From Janthinobacterium lividum (lineage in GTDB: Bacteria; Pseudomonadota; Gammaproteobacteria; Burkholderiales; Burkholderiaceae_D): 64,000 bases of DNA. A program made the translations under genes and the position numbers. Numbering within the stretch: the stretch's first letter is position 1; every line of letters starts with the position of its first letter. Location: positions 1 to 64,000 of the forward strand of contig NZ_JAAOLY010000022.1 in assembly GCF_011601275.1 (NCBI RefSeq), read 5' to 3'. Below the pieces are notes generated by a model. The model searched no databases, was not told the DNA's origin, and worked only from the letters and a program-made list of their open reading frames with translations. Shown here piece by piece: positions 11,597 to 20,943 of this stretch.

Positions 11597-12577
11597 TCAG
11601 TTGATGCTTGCAGCTGGCGGGATGAGCACTTCGGCTGGCGCATCCGTGATGAACAGCTGCGCGCAATCGACCTTGTCGAACTCGTAGTGCTGGCCACAGA
11701 AATCGCAGTTCACGCCCACCTGTCCCACTTCTTCCAGGGTGCTGTTGACTTCTTCCTCGCCCAGCATCTTGAGCATATTGCCCACTTTTTCGCGCGTGCA
11801 GCTGCAATGGAAGCTCGGGTGCAGCGGGTCGAAGACGCGGATCGTTTCTTCCCAGAACAAGCGCTGCATCAGGGTGTCGATGTCCGTCGACAGGATTTCC
11901 GCCTCTTTCAGGGTCGAGGCCAGCATCACGGCGCGGTTCCACGTGTCGAGCGCATCTTCTTCCGACACGGGCGTCGCCTCGGCCTTGCCGCCATGGTGCG
12001 GCAGTTTTTGCAGCAGCAGGCCGCGCGAAACGGTGTCGTCCGTGGCCAGCCACAGACGCGTGTCGAGCTGTTCCGAACGCAACATGTAGTTTTCGATCAC
12101 GGTGGCCATGTCGTCGCCGTCCAGCGGCACGATGCCCTGGTACGGTTGCTGGCCTGGCACCTTGTCGGCCGGGTCAAGGGTGATGATGAAACGGCCCTTG
12201 CCCGTGGCGTTGAGCAGTTGCGGCACGGTGGCCACGTCGGGGATGGCGGCGTCCGGGTCGAGCTTGGCCGTGGCGCGCAGGCGCAGGTCGGAGTCGCACT
12301 CGACCACCATCAGGCGCACGGGACCGTCACCGTGGATTTGCATGATGATGGAGCCGTTGAATTTCAGGTTGGCCGACAGCAGGGCGGCGGCAGCCACCAT
12401 TTCGCCCAGCACCTTTTTCACGGCCGTCGGGTAGGCGTGGCGCGACACCACTTCCTGCCACGTGTGGGACACGTCGATGAACTGGCCGCGCACGGCGGCG
12501 TTGTCGAAAATAAATTTTTGCAGGGTATCCTGGCCGGTAGCGGCTGCGCTGACGGCGCCCGTGGTTTCAGTCGTCAT
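11597..12577 (-). CDS. hslO: Redox-regulated chaperone Hsp33
   Basis: Cytoplasmic holdase activated when oxidants release zinc and form disulphides. The C-terminal zinc site is complete: CSC in FHCSCTREKV and CDFC in VNCDFCGQHY, 30-odd residues apart. The N-terminal domain carries the family motifs GDGPVRLMVVEC and GKGRFIITLDP. Length 326 residues; ATG 12577 is used, since the 18 extra residues of the longer frame are not family-like. It starts 4 bases after the gamma-carbonic-anhydrase-like gene, so the two form an operon. Confidence 0.95.
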   Translation of the reverse strand: MTTETTGAVSAAATGQDTLQKFIFDNAAVRGQFIDVSHTWQEVVSRHAYPTAVKKVLGEMVAAAALLSANLKFNGSIIMQIHGDGPVRLMVVECDSDLRLRATAKLDPDAAIPDVATVPQLLNATGKGRFIITLDPADKVPGQQPYQGIVPLDGDDMATVIENYMLRSEQLDTRLWLATDDTVSRGLLLQKLPHHGGKAEATPVSEEDALDTWNRAVMLASTLKEAEILSTDIDTLMQRLFWEETIRVFDPLHPSFHCSCTREKVGNMLKMLGEEEVNSTLEEVGQVGVNCDFCGQHYEFDKVDCAQLFITDAPAEVLIPPAASIN

Positions 12578-12581
12578 TCTT

Positions 12582-13106
12582 TTATCCAATCTTCTTGAGT
12601 TGCGTATTAAATAGCTGGCCGCGTTGCACATAGTTCACGGCATTGCCTTGTAGCCTGGTGATATCGTCTGCCGTCAGGACCCGCGCGGCTTTCGCCGGTG
12701 AGCCGATGATCAGCATATTGTCGGGAAATTCCTTGCCTTCCGTGACCAGCGCGCCCGCGCCGACGAGGCAGTTTTTGCCGATCTTCGCGCCGTTCAGGAT
12801 CACGGCCTGGATGCCGATCAGGGCGCCATCGCCGATCGTGCAGCCATGCAACATTGCTTGGTGGCCAATGGTTACGTTCTGGCCGATGTCCAGCGGGTAA
12901 CCCGGGTCCGTATGCAGCACGGCGCCTTCCTGCACATTGCTGTTGGCGCCCACGGTAATGCGTTCGTTGTCGCCGCGAATCGTGGCGCCGAACCATACGG
13001 ACGTATTCGCTTCCAGGGTCACCTTGCCGATCACGTTGGCCGTGTCGGCAACAAAAGCGGAAGCATCAATCTGCGGCGCATCGGCGCCCAATTGGTAGAG
13101 TGTCAT
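12582..13106 (-). CDS. Gamma-carbonic-anhydrase-like hexapeptide protein
   Basis: A 174-residue left-handed beta-helix protein of the YrdA/PaaY group. Hexapeptide repeats run through residues 20-140 (NVIGKVTLEANTSVWFGATI and following). The zinc-ligand histidines are visible in AVLHTDPG, TIGHQAMLHG and GCTIGDG contexts, as in Cam-type anhydrases. Whether it hydrates CO2 is uncertain, because many YrdA proteins show no activity. First gene of a two-gene operon with hslO (4-base gap). Confidence 0.9.
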   Translation of the reverse strand: MTLYQLGADAPQIDASAFVADTANVIGKVTLEANTSVWFGATIRGDNERITVGANSNVQEGAVLHTDPGYPLDIGQNVTIGHQAMLHGCTIGDGALIGIQAVILNGAKIGKNCLVGAGALVTEGKEFPDNMLIIGSPAKAARVLTADDITRLQGNAVNYVQRGQLFNTQLKKIG

Positions 13107-13304
13107 CGTTAGCCTGTGGCGGTGGTGGAAGCGCCGGGCGCGGCCGGACGCGGAAGTTTTGCGCTATTTTACGCTGTTGCAGGGCAAGTCCGAGCGCCGA
13201 CCGTCAATCCGGTATAATTATCGAACGGTCGTACTTTTATGCCCGTCATATCTACAGACACAGCATGTGGCGCCATCCGCGCTACTTTCAAGGCAGGCAA
13301 TGAG

Positions 13305-14189
13305 ATGAAACCCATGAAACTTTCCCGTTCCGAATTCATCAACATCCGCGGCGCCCGCACGCACGTGCGCCACTGGGGCCGCGAAGGGGCGCCCATCCTG
13401 TTCATGGTGCACGGTTGGATGGACGTGGCCGCCTCGTTCCAGTTCGTCGTCGACGAGCTGGCTGGCGACTGGCACGTGATCGCGCCCGATTGGCGCGGCT
13501 TTGGCCTCAGCGACTACACGCAATCGGACACCTACTGGTTCCCCGACTACCTGGCCGATCTCGACGCCATGCTGCTGCACTATTCGCCGGACGCTCCCGT
13601 CAACCTGCTGGGCCACAGCATGGGCGCCAACGTGGCCGGCCTGTACGCGGGCGTGCGGCCCGAGCGCATCGGCCGCTTCATCAACCTGGAAGGCTTCGGC
13701 ATGATGGCAAGCAAGCCGGAGCAGGCGCCGGGCCGCTATGCCAAGTGGCTCGATGAATTGCGCGAGCCGCCCGCCATGCGCAGCTATCCCACGCAAAAGG
13801 CCGTGGCCGAACGCCTGCAAAAGACCAATCCGCGCCTGCCGGACGAGCGCGCGGCCTTCCTCGCCGAACACTGGTCGGCGCAGAACGAGGCCGGCGAGTG
13901 GGACATCATGGGCGACCCGCAGCACAAGCGGGTCAATCCCATCCTGTATCAGGTGGAAGAAGTGATGGCGTGCTGGCGCCGCATCACGGCGCCCGTGCTG
14001 TGGGTGGAGGCTATTGATACGAATATGTGGCAATGGATGGGGCCCAAGGAGCAGGCGCGCATCGAGATCGACCGGCGTTTGGCCTGCATCAAGGATGTGC
14101 GCTGCGAGATGATGCACGATGCGGGCCACATGCTGCATCATGACCAGCCGGCGGCACTGGCGCGTCTCGTGGAAGCCTTTTTGGCCTGA
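13305..14189 (+). CDS. Alpha/beta-fold hydrolase
   Basis: Cytoplasmic serine hydrolase of 294 residues. The oxyanion-hole motif is MVHGWMD, the nucleophile elbow is LLGHSMGANVAG, and the catalytic His is in DAGHMLHHDQP near the C-terminus, as in haloperoxidase/lipase-like enzymes. The substrate is unknown. The frame is open from 13239, but ATG 13305 has an AGGCAGG site just before it; ATG 13314 is also possible. It is divergent from the hslO operon and followed by a PHP phosphatase gene. Confidence 0.88.
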   Translation: MKPMKLSRSEFINIRGARTHVRHWGREGAPILFMVHGWMDVAASFQFVVDELAGDWHVIAPDWRGFGLSDYTQSDTYWFPDYLADLDAMLLHYSPDAPVNLLGHSMGANVAGLYAGVRPERIGRFINLEGFGMMASKPEQAPGRYAKWLDELREPPAMRSYPTQKAVAERLQKTNPRLPDERAAFLAEHWSAQNEAGEWDIMGDPQHKRVNPILYQVEEVMACWRRITAPVLWVEAIDTNMWQWMGPKEQARIEIDRRLACIKDVRCEMMHDAGHMLHHDQPAALARLVEAFLA

Positions 14190-14279
14190 TGTGTGTCGGG
14201 AACGCCGCAGCGCGATTTGACAAGCAGCGTACAATGAAAACTTCTTCCATGCTGAACCCGTGCAGGGTATTGTTTTCAC

Positions 14280-15113
14280 ATGCTTAAAGTCGACCTGCAT
14301 TGTCATTCGAATATCTCCGACGGCGTGCTGTCACCCGCCGCCGTGGCTGCGCACGCACGCAAGGCCGGCGTCGACGTGTGGGCGCTGACGGACCACGACG
14401 AGGTGTCGGGCGTGGCCGCCGCGCGCGCGGCCGCCCTGGACTTGGGCATGCGCTTCGTGGCCGGCGTGGAAATTTCCATTACGTGGGCCGGTGAAACCGT
14501 GCACATCGTGGGCTTGCAAGTCGATGAAAACAATCCGGGCCTGGTACAAGGCTTGCACCAGACGCGTTCCGGGCGCGACGCGCGCGGCCGCGAGATTGCC
14601 CGCCAGCTGGACCTGGCCGGCATTCCTGACGCCTATGAAGGGGCCTTGAAATTCGTCGGCAACCCGGACCTGATGTCGCGCACGCACTTCGCCCGCTACA
14701 TCGTGGAAATGGGAAAATGCGCGAACATCCCCGACGTGTTCAAGAAATACCTGTCGGAAGGCAAGCCGGGTTACGTCGAGCACCGCTGGGCGACCCTGGC
14801 CGAGGCGGTGGGCTGGATACGCGGCGCGGGCGGCGTGGCCGTCATCGCCCATCCGGGCCGCTACCGTTTCAGCGACATGGCGCAAGGCGTGCTGTTCGAT
14901 GAATTCAAGCAATTGGGCGGCGTGGCCATCGAAGTCGTCACGGGCAGCCATAGCCCGGACCAGTATCCCGAATATGCGCAACTGGCCAACGCCTACGGCT
15001 TCCTCGCTTCGCGCGGCACGGATTTCCATGCGCCGGGCGAGTCGCGCGTGGATTTTGCCATGTTGCCGCCGCTGCCATTAAACGTGACCCCGATCTGGCA
15101 CGACTGGTTCTAG
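14280..15113 (+). CDS. PHP-domain phosphatase (RNase AM / nucleoside 3',5'-bisphosphatase type)
   Basis: A 277-residue trinuclear-metal phosphoesterase of the YciV/TrpH family. Members remove the 3' phosphate from pAp-type nucleotides and trim 5' ends of RNA. Visible metal motifs are DLHCHSNISDG at the N-terminus, LTDHDEVSG near residue 40, the Glu in AGVEISI, VIAHPGRY near residue 190 and GTDFHAPGE near the C-terminus. The exact substrate is known only from the family. Start ATG 14280. The downstream htpX gene has its own leader. Confidence 0.88.
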   Translation: MLKVDLHCHSNISDGVLSPAAVAAHARKAGVDVWALTDHDEVSGVAAARAAALDLGMRFVAGVEISITWAGETVHIVGLQVDENNPGLVQGLHQTRSGRDARGREIARQLDLAGIPDAYEGALKFVGNPDLMSRTHFARYIVEMGKCANIPDVFKKYLSEGKPGYVEHRWATLAEAVGWIRGAGGVAVIAHPGRYRFSDMAQGVLFDEFKQLGGVAIEVVTGSHSPDQYPEYAQLANAYGFLASRGTDFHAPGESRVDFAMLPPLPLNVTPIWHDWF

Positions 15114-15206
15114 GGCGCGGCTTGCCTGCGCCTGCCGCGCGGGCTTGAAAAGTCGCGGCTGCACACTTATCTTTTAGCCATTCTTGTTTTTCCGGAGCCA
15201 ACGCCC

Positions 15207-16091
15207 ATGAAACGTATCGTCTTGTTTATCGCAACCAACCTGGCTGTGATGCTGGTGCTGTCGCTCGTGCTCAGTTTGCTGGGCGTGGGCAATCCGGCGC
15301 GCGGCAGCACCCTGAACCTGGGCAGCCTGCTGGTGTTTTCGCTGGTGGTCGGCTTTACGGGATCGATCTTTTCCCTGTTGATCAGCAAACCGATGGCCAA
15401 GTGGAGCACGGGCGCGCGCGTCATCGACAATCCGACGTCGTCGACGGAATTGTGGCTGGTCAATACCGTGCGCGCGTTGTCCGAGCGGGCCGGCATCGGC
15501 ATGCCGGAAGTGGCCGTGTACGAGGGCGACGCGAATGCGTTCGCCACGGGCGCTTTTAAAAATTCGGCGCTGGTGGCTGTCTCGACTGGCTTGCTGCAAA
15601 GCATGAACCGCGATGAAGTCGAAGCCGTGCTGGGCCATGAAATCGCCCACGTCGCGAATGGCGACATGGTCACCTTGACCCTGATCCAGGGCGTGGTGAA
15701 TACCTTCGTCGTCTTCATGGCGCGTGTGGTGGGTTTCTTTGTCGACAATGTGCTGCTGAAAAATAACAACCGCGAAGGTGGCGGACGGGGCATCGGCTAC
15801 TTTGTTACCGTGATGGTGTGCGAAGTGATCTTCGGCTTGCTCGCTTCCATCATTGTGGCCTGGTTCTCGCGCCAGCGCGAATTCCGCGCCGATGCCGGTT
15901 CGGCCAAGCTGCTGGGCAGTCCCACGCCGATGATGCACGCGCTTGCCCGCTTGGGCGGCGTGCACCCGGGCGAGCTGCCGCAATCGATGCAGGCGCTGGG
16001 CATCAGTGGCGGCAATGGCGGCTGGGGCGCGCTGTTCGCCACCCATCCGCCGATCGAACAACGCATCGCTGCGCTGCGCGGCGTACAATAA
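15207..16091 (+). CDS. htpX: Membrane zinc protease HtpX
   Basis: Inner-membrane M48 metallopeptidase that removes damaged membrane proteins, with FtsH in the classical model. 294 residues with two N-terminal membrane helices (residues 5-25 and 37-57), the zinc motif [11 protein letters not shown] near residue 140 with the downstream Glu in [12 protein letters not shown], and two further hydrophobic segments between. The C-terminus carries the family signature [14 protein letters not shown] 15207 is preceded by CGGAG. Confidence 0.96.
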   Translation: MKRIVLFIATNLAVMLVLSLVLSLLGVGNPARGSTLNLGSLLVFSLVVGFTGSIFSLLISKPMAKWSTGARVIDNPTSSTELWLVNTVRALSERAGIGMPEVAVYEGDANAFATGAFKNSALVAVSTGLLQSMNRDEVEAVLGHEIAHVANGDMVTLTLIQGVVNTFVVFMARVVGFFVDNVLLKNNNREGGGRGIGYFVTVMVCEVIFGLLASIIVAWFSRQREFRADAGSAKLLGSPTPMMHALARLGGVHPGELPQSMQALGISGGNGGWGALFATHPPIEQRIAALRGVQ

Positions 16092-16129
16092 TGCTAACTT
16101 AACAAGCTGGTTCGCCAGAACGCTTACAC

Positions 16130-16753
16130 ATGAGTCAATTTTTCCAGATTCACCCCGACAATCCGCAATTGCGCCTGATCAAGCAGGCTGCGCAAATCAT
16201 CCAGTCCGGCGGCGTCGTGGCCTTGCCCACGGATTCCTGCTATGCGCTCGTATGCCAGCTCGACGACAAAGGCGCCGTCGAGCGCCTGCGCCGCATCCGT
16301 GGCGTGGATGAAAAGCACCATTTAACCTTGCTGTGCCGCGACTTGAGCGAGCTGGGCGTGTATGCCCGCGTGGACAATCGCCAGTTCCGCCTGCTCAAGG
16401 CGGCCACGCCTGGCGCCTACACCTTCATCCTCGAAGCGACGAAGGAGGTGCCGCGCCGCCTCAGCCATCCCTCGCGCAAGACCATCGGCCTGCGCGTGCC
16501 GCAGCACCGCATCGTGCAATGCCTGCTGGAAGAGCTGGGCCAGCCGCTGCTGGGAGCGACCTTGACCCTGCCCGGCGACGAAGAGAGCCTGACGGACGCC
16601 GACACCATTCGAGAGCGCCTGGAAAAGCTGGTCGACCTGATCATCGATGGCGGCGTCTGCGCGCATGGCCCCAGCACCGTGATCGACCTGACGGGAGCCG
16701 AGCCGGAAGTGGTGCGCGTGGGGCGCGGCGACCCGGCCGTGCTGGGCTTGTAG
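16130..16753 (+). CDS. YciO-type Sua5/YrdC protein
   Basis: A 207-residue member of the YrdC/Sua5/YciO superfamily, which binds ATP, threonine and RNA. The N-terminus FFQIHPDNPQLRLIKQA is typical of YciO rather than the essential TsaC. The core GGVVALPTDSCYAL and the C-terminal STVIDLTG motif are present. TsaC makes threonylcarbamoyl-adenylate for tRNA t6A; YciO members have only weak or uncertain activity of this kind, so the role is open. It starts 38 bases after htpX. Confidence 0.88.
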   Translation: MSQFFQIHPDNPQLRLIKQAAQIIQSGGVVALPTDSCYALVCQLDDKGAVERLRRIRGVDEKHHLTLLCRDLSELGVYARVDNRQFRLLKAATPGAYTFILEATKEVPRRLSHPSRKTIGLRVPQHRIVQCLLEELGQPLLGATLTLPGDEESLTDADTIRERLEKLVDLIIDGGVCAHGPSTVIDLTGAEPEVVRVGRGDPAVLGL

Positions 16754-16847
16754 AGGAGGATGGCGCGCACGTCCTGGCGCCGCTCTTCACCTGTTCTTAA
16801 TGACAACATAAGAAAGTGGCCGGGACGCCTCTGGTAGAATCGCGGTC

Positions 16848-17525
16848 ATGAGCGATTTCAATACGATAGTCCAGACCATTGCGGTGTACCTGGTGCCGGT
16901 GCTGTTTGCCATTTCCCTGCATGAGGCGGCGCACGGCTACGCGGCCCGCTATTTCGGCGACCCCACGGCCTCGAACGAGGGCAGGCTGAGCCTTAATCCC
17001 ATCCGGCATATCGATCCTTTCGGCACGATCTTGCTACCCTTGATGCTGTATTTTACGATCCAGGTGCCGTTCGGCTATGCCAAGCCGGTGCCCGTCGATT
17101 TCAGCCGCCTGCGCAATCCGAAGAAGCAGATGGCCTGGGTGGCGTTTGCCGGGCCTGGCGCCAATTTCGTCATGGGCCTGGGCTGGATGATCGCCTTTGT
17201 CGTGCTCAGCGTTATGCCGCCGACGGAAATGGGCATGTTTTTCCGCAAGATGGCGGGCGCAGGCGTCAGCGTGAATGCGGCCATGTTCGTCTTTAACCTG
17301 ATTCCCGTGCCACCCCTCGATGGCGGACGCATCATGACGGGCTTGCTGCCGATGCAGTTGGCGCGCCCTTACGCCAGCATCGAGCGCTACAGCCTGTATG
17401 TGTTCGGCGCCCTGGTGCTGCTGATGTACACGGGCGTATTGAACCGCGCCCTGTTGGCGGCGATCGAATTTGTCATAGGCATTTTTGTCACCGTGGTCAC
17501 GCCCCTGACGGCCCTGTTGACCTGA
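16848..17525 (+). CDS. Site-2 protease-like membrane peptidase (M50)
   Basis: A 225-residue integral membrane protease with the zinc-binding HEAAH motif in the first helix (residues 25-29) and the third ligand in LIPVPPLDGGRI near residue 155. It lacks the PDZ domain of RseP, which places it in the compact YwhC/S2P group. Four to five hydrophobic segments are visible. The natural substrate is unknown. Confidence 0.9.
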   Translation: MSDFNTIVQTIAVYLVPVLFAISLHEAAHGYAARYFGDPTASNEGRLSLNPIRHIDPFGTILLPLMLYFTIQVPFGYAKPVPVDFSRLRNPKKQMAWVAFAGPGANFVMGLGWMIAFVVLSVMPPTEMGMFFRKMAGAGVSVNAAMFVFNLIPVPPLDGGRIMTGLLPMQLARPYASIERYSLYVFGALVLLMYTGVLNRALLAAIEFVIGIFVTVVTPLTALLT

Positions 17526-17567
17526 TACAAGCAACCGGATGGTCGCAAATAATTGATGGAAGTACCG

Positions 17568-18140
17568 ATGCAAGTAACTGAACCAATACTACAAACCGAA
17601 GCGATTTCCGGCTGGCTGCGCCGCTGGGCGCCCCTGATCCCGGGCGGCGAAGTGCTGGACCTGGCCTGCGGCGCAGGCCGCCATGCGCGCCACCTGGTGA
17701 GCCTGGGCCACCCCGTGATCGCGCTCGACCATGATCCGGAAATGCTGGAAAAGGCGGCCGGCACGGGCATCACGACGTCGCTGGTGGACCTGGAAGCGCC
17801 GGGCGCCGTATGGCCCTTCGCGCCTGGCCGTTTTGCCGGCATCGTCGTCACGAATTATCTGCACCGGCCGCTGCTGGACGCCATGATTGCCAGCCTGGCG
17901 CCCGATGGCGTGCTGCTTTACGAGACGTTTGCCGAAGGCAATGAGCAGTTCGGCAAGCCGTCGAATCCGAAATTCCTGCTGAAGGAAGGCGAAATGCTGA
18001 CGTGGGCGGTGCAGCAGGGCTTGCGTGTGGTAGCGTATGAGGATGGGCGCGTGGAGCAGCCAAAAGCTGCTCTGGTGCAACGAATTTGTGCCGTCCGGCC
18101 GGATTTTCCACGGTTGGCAGCCCTGCTGCCGACGTTTTGA
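17568..18140 (+). CDS. SAM-dependent methyltransferase (TehB-like)
   Basis: Class I methyltransferase of 190 residues. The SAM-binding motif I is VLDLACGAGRHARH, followed by the acidic end of beta 2 in VIALDHDPE; the FAGIVVTNYLHRPLL stretch is motif IV. I start at ATG 17568, with GGAAG 5 bases upstream, instead of ATG 17556, which lacks a ribosome site. The substrate is unknown. dapA follows 84 bases downstream. Confidence 0.85.
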   Translation: MQVTEPILQTEAISGWLRRWAPLIPGGEVLDLACGAGRHARHLVSLGHPVIALDHDPEMLEKAAGTGITTSLVDLEAPGAVWPFAPGRFAGIVVTNYLHRPLLDAMIASLAPDGVLLYETFAEGNEQFGKPSNPKFLLKEGEMLTWAVQQGLRVVAYEDGRVEQPKAALVQRICAVRPDFPRLAALLPTF

Positions 18141-18224
18141 GCGGCCATACTATGTCAGAATGCACCACAGGCGCGGGCTATCCGCTACAATCGTTGTTTT
18201 ATTTATCGGCGCTATAAACTTACT

Positions 18225-19103
18225 ATGATCAAGGGCAGCATTGTAGCAATCGTCACCCCGATGCACGCAGACGGCAGTCTGGACTTTCCAGGTCTGCGCA
18301 AGCTGATCGACTGGCATATCGCCGAGGGTACGGACGGCATCGTCATCGTTGGCACAACGGGCGAATCGGCAACAGTCAGCGTGGAAGAACACTGCGAACT
18401 GATCCAGTTGACCGTCGAACATGCCAAGGGACGCATTCCTATCATCGCTGGCGCCGGAGGCAACTCCACGGCCGAGGCGATCAAACTGACGCGCTATGCG
18501 AAAGAAGCGGGCGCCGATGCTGTATTGCAAGTGGTGCCGTACTACAACCGTCCTACCCAGGAGGGCATGTACCAGCACTTCAAGGCCATCGCCGAAGCCG
18601 TCGACATCCCTGTCATCCTGTACAACGTGCCTGGCCGTACGGTTGCCGACATGAGCAACGAGACCATCGTGCGCCTGTCTGCCATCCCGAATATCGTCGG
18701 CGTGAAAGATGCGACCGGCAATATCGGCCGTGGCATCGACCTGCTGCGTTTGGTCCCAGCAGACTTCGCCGTGTACTCGGGCGACGATCCGACGGCCATG
18801 GCGCTGATGTTCTGCGGCGGCCACGGCAATATTTCCGTGACGGCCAACGTCGCGCCGCGCGCCATGCATGAACTGTGCGTCGCGGCCATGGCGGGCGAGC
18901 GCGCCACGGCAATTGCCATCAATAACAAAGTTTTTCCTCTGCACCAGAAGTTGTTTGTCGAGCCCAACCCGGTGCCCGTCAAATGGGCGATGGCCGAAAT
19001 GGGCCTGATGCCTGCCGGCATACGCTTGCCACTGGTGCCGCTGGCTGAAAATTGCCATGCCACCGTGCGCGATGCCTTGCGCGACGCCGGTATCCTGTCT
19101 TAA
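18225..19103 (+). CDS. dapA: 4-hydroxy-tetrahydrodipicolinate synthase
   Basis: Condenses pyruvate with aspartate semialdehyde, committing to lysine and diaminopimelate synthesis. 292 residues, full length. Visible are the pyruvate-binding VGTTGES motif, the tyrosine in [12 protein letters not shown] and the Schiff-base lysine in VGVKDATGN. It is followed 81 bases later by bamC, the standard dapA-bamC pair of beta- and gammaproteobacteria. Confidence 0.97.
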   Translation: MIKGSIVAIVTPMHADGSLDFPGLRKLIDWHIAEGTDGIVIVGTTGESATVSVEEHCELIQLTVEHAKGRIPIIAGAGGNSTAEAIKLTRYAKEAGADAVLQVVPYYNRPTQEGMYQHFKAIAEAVDIPVILYNVPGRTVADMSNETIVRLSAIPNIVGVKDATGNIGRGIDLLRLVPADFAVYSGDDPTAMALMFCGGHGNISVTANVAPRAMHELCVAAMAGERATAIAINNKVFPLHQKLFVEPNPVPVKWAMAEMGLMPAGIRLPLVPLAENCHATVRDALRDAGILS

Positions 19104-19184
19104 GGCCGAACTTCAAGCCCGGACTCGACCAGTCCGGACCTTCCCTGATTCCAGCTGCTACTTAGCTTCTTATCCAGTTACGAC

Positions 19185-20378
19185 ATGACTAATTGCAAGA
19201 AAAACCAATCGGCGCCTGCCACCATCGCCGTCCGCGGCATCGTCATCGGCGCCATCGCAGCCAGCCTCGCGGGTTGCGGCATGATCAGTTCGGTAGTCGG
19301 CGGCGACAAGGTCGACTACAAGTCGGTCAAGAAAGCCGGCACCCTGGACGTGCCGCCTGACCTGACGCAATTGCAGCAGGACAACCGCTACTCCTTGCCG
19401 GATGCGAAAAACGGCGTGGCCACGGCTTCCGGCTACAACGCGCAGCGCAACGCCACGGCCGGTGCGCCTGTCGTCGTTGGCGCCGACGGCGTGGTCGGTG
19501 TCGTGCCGGTCACGGCAGGCGGCGTGAAGGTCGAGCGCGCGGGCAACCAGCGCTGGCTGGTCGTCAAGCAGTCCCCTGAAGTGCTGTGGCCGCAACTCAA
19601 GCAGTTCTGGGAAGATTCGGGCTTTACGGTCGCCATCGACCAGCCGACGGCTGGCATCATGGAAACCGAGTGGAACGAAAACCGTGCCAAGGTGCCGCAA
19701 GACTTTATTCGCAACACCATCGGCAAGGCTTTCGACTCGCTGTATTCGACCGGTGAAAAAGACAAGTTCCGCACCCGCGTGGAGCGCCTGGCCGATGGCT
19801 CGACCGAGATCTACATCAGCCACCGCGGCGTGGAAGAGGTGGTCACGGGCCGCGACAAGGAAACCACCACCTGGACCGCCCGCCCGAACGATCCGGGCCT
19901 GGAGGCGCAATTCCTGGCCAAGCTGATGACGCGTCTGGGCGCGGCCAGCGACGATGCGCAAGCGAAGACGGCTGTCGATGCCGCCATCGTGCAGCCGCAG
20001 CACGCCAAGCTGGTCGGCGACGCCGCCACGCCGTCGCGCGGCATTGAAGTCGATGAAGGTTTCGACCGCGCCTGGCGCCGTGTTGGCCTGGCGCTGGACC
20101 GTGTCGGCTTTACCGTGGAAGACCGCGACCGCACGCAAGGTACGTATTTCGTGCGTTACGTCGATCCGGACGCGGTCAAGAAAGATGGTTTCTTCTCGAA
20201 ACTGTTCAGCTGGGGCTCGTCTTCCGACAAGGATAAGGAAGCGCAGCGCTACCGCGTCCTCGTCAAGGCCGGTACGGGCTCGACCAGCCTGGTCAGCATC
20301 CTCAGCAACGAAGGCCAGCCTGATGTCTCGCCAGTGGCAGAGAAGATCCTGGGCCTGCTGAACGACCAGTTGAAGTAA
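19185..20378 (+). CDS. bamC: Outer-membrane assembly lipoprotein BamC
   Basis: Lipoprotein of the BAM complex that inserts beta-barrels into the outer membrane. 397 residues: signal peptide with the lipobox LAGCG (Cys near residue 28), the unstructured BamD-binding N-terminal segment with LDVPPDLT, and two helix-grip domains (the first around RWLVVKQSPEVLWPQL, the second around FDRAWRRVGLALDRVGF). A strong terminator ends the dapA-bamC unit. Confidence 0.95.
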   Translation: MTNCKKNQSAPATIAVRGIVIGAIAASLAGCGMISSVVGGDKVDYKSVKKAGTLDVPPDLTQLQQDNRYSLPDAKNGVATASGYNAQRNATAGAPVVVGADGVVGVVPVTAGGVKVERAGNQRWLVVKQSPEVLWPQLKQFWEDSGFTVAIDQPTAGIMETEWNENRAKVPQDFIRNTIGKAFDSLYSTGEKDKFRTRVERLADGSTEIYISHRGVEEVVTGRDKETTTWTARPNDPGLEAQFLAKLMTRLGAASDDAQAKTAVDAAIVQPQHAKLVGDAATPSRGIEVDEGFDRAWRRVGLALDRVGFTVEDRDRTQGTYFVRYVDPDAVKKDGFFSKLFSWGSSSDKDKEAQRYRVLVKAGTGSTSLVSILSNEGQPDVSPVAEKILGLLNDQLK

Positions 20379-20420
20379 GATTCGCCGAGTGGTGGCTATC
20401 AAAAGCTGCCACGCATCATA

Positions 20421-20462
20421 AAAAAGGCTGGCCCGGTGCAAACCGGGACAGCCTTTTTATTT
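20421..20462 (+). terminator. Rho-independent terminator after bamC
   Basis: AAAAAGGCTG pairs with CAGCCTTTTT, and an inner CCCGG/CCGGG stem extends it to about 15 bp with single-base bulges and a 6-base loop. It is followed by ATTTT on the plus strand. The A- and T-rich flanks could also let it work in reverse. Confidence 0.85.
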
Positions 20463-20493
20463 TGGGTACGCAATAGATGCTTGCGACGCCCAA

Positions 20494-20520
20494 CAAAAAA
20501 GCCGGCCCTAAGGCCGGCTT
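20494..20520 (-). terminator. Terminator of the alanine-rich lipoprotein gene
   Basis: A 9-bp stem AAGCCGGCC / GGCCGGCTT with a 4-base loop. On the minus strand it is followed by a run of six T. It lies 22 bases past the lipoprotein stop codon, next to the bamC terminator, so the convergent genes each have their own. Confidence 0.85.
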
Positions 20521-20541
20521 TCTCTAGTGCGGGGTGCTAAA

Positions 20542-20796
20542 TTACTTAGCAGCCGATGCAGCAGCCGAAGCGGCAGCAGCAGCGTCCGAAGCGGCCGAAG
20601 CAGCGCTCGAAGCAGCAGCAGCAGCGTCGGTAGCGGCCGAAGCAGCAGCGTCAGCAGCAGCAGCAGGAGCAGCTTCAACTGCTGGTGCTGGTGCTGGGGT
20701 TTCAACTACTGGTGCTGGTGCAGGAGCTTCTTCTTTTTTGCTGCAAGCAGCCAGAGCAACAACCATCAGGGAGGCGATCAGCAGGGATTTTTTCAT
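20542..20796 (-). CDS. Small alanine-rich lipoprotein
   Basis: 84 residues. A lipoprotein signal (MKKSLLIASLMVVALAAC, lipobox Cys at residue 18) is followed by SKKEE, a Pro/Ala/Val linker, and then 45 residues made almost only of Ala, Ser, Asp and Thr. The tail alternates AAAA, SAAS and DAAA blocks and should form one long amphipathic helix, like Lpp- or Alp-type envelope spacers. An AAGGAAAA ribosome site lies just upstream. The gene has a clear promoter, a long leader and a strong terminator, so it is probably well expressed. No specific function is recognised. Confidence 0.85.
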   Translation of the reverse strand: MKKSLLIASLMVVALAACSKKEEAPAPAPVVETPAPAPAVEAAPAAAADAAASAATDAAAAASSAASAASDAAAAASAAASAAK

Positions 20797-20943
20797 TTGT
20801 TTTCCTTAATTATTTCAAAAAATAAATCAATATTGTTGCGATGAATAATTACCGGTAATTATCGCTCGTTAGGTCGTCTTCGAAGGCTTTTCGTACCAGG
20901 TGGTGCCTGCCAGACAACGGAAACTTCCTAACCGAATATTATA
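20797..20943 (-). promoter_or_regulatory. Promoter and about 135-base foldable leader of the lipoprotein gene
   Basis: A perfect TATAAT lies at 20943-20938 (minus strand), with TTGCGA 15 bases upstream (20964-20959). The predicted transcript starts near 20931 and runs 135 bases to the ATG. Its 5' end GTTAGG (20932-20927) can pair with CCTAAC (20873-20868). Inside this closing stem are CAGG/CCTG and CTTCGAAG hairpins. An 18-bp palindrome follows nearer the gene. No riboswitch family is recognised. Confidence 0.5.
20845..20862. repeat. Perfect 18-bp palindrome
   Basis: ATAATTACCGGTAATTAT reads the same on both strands. It sits in the leader of the lipoprotein gene, about 50 bases before its start codon. 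It could be a repressor operator or an RNA hairpin. Confidence 0.6.

Noticed and set aside
20542..20680. Ala/Ser codon runs that look like a simple-sequence repeat
   Set aside because: They are in frame, in a gene with lipobox, promoter and terminator; the repetitive codons reflect the low-complexity protein, not a separate DNA repeat.
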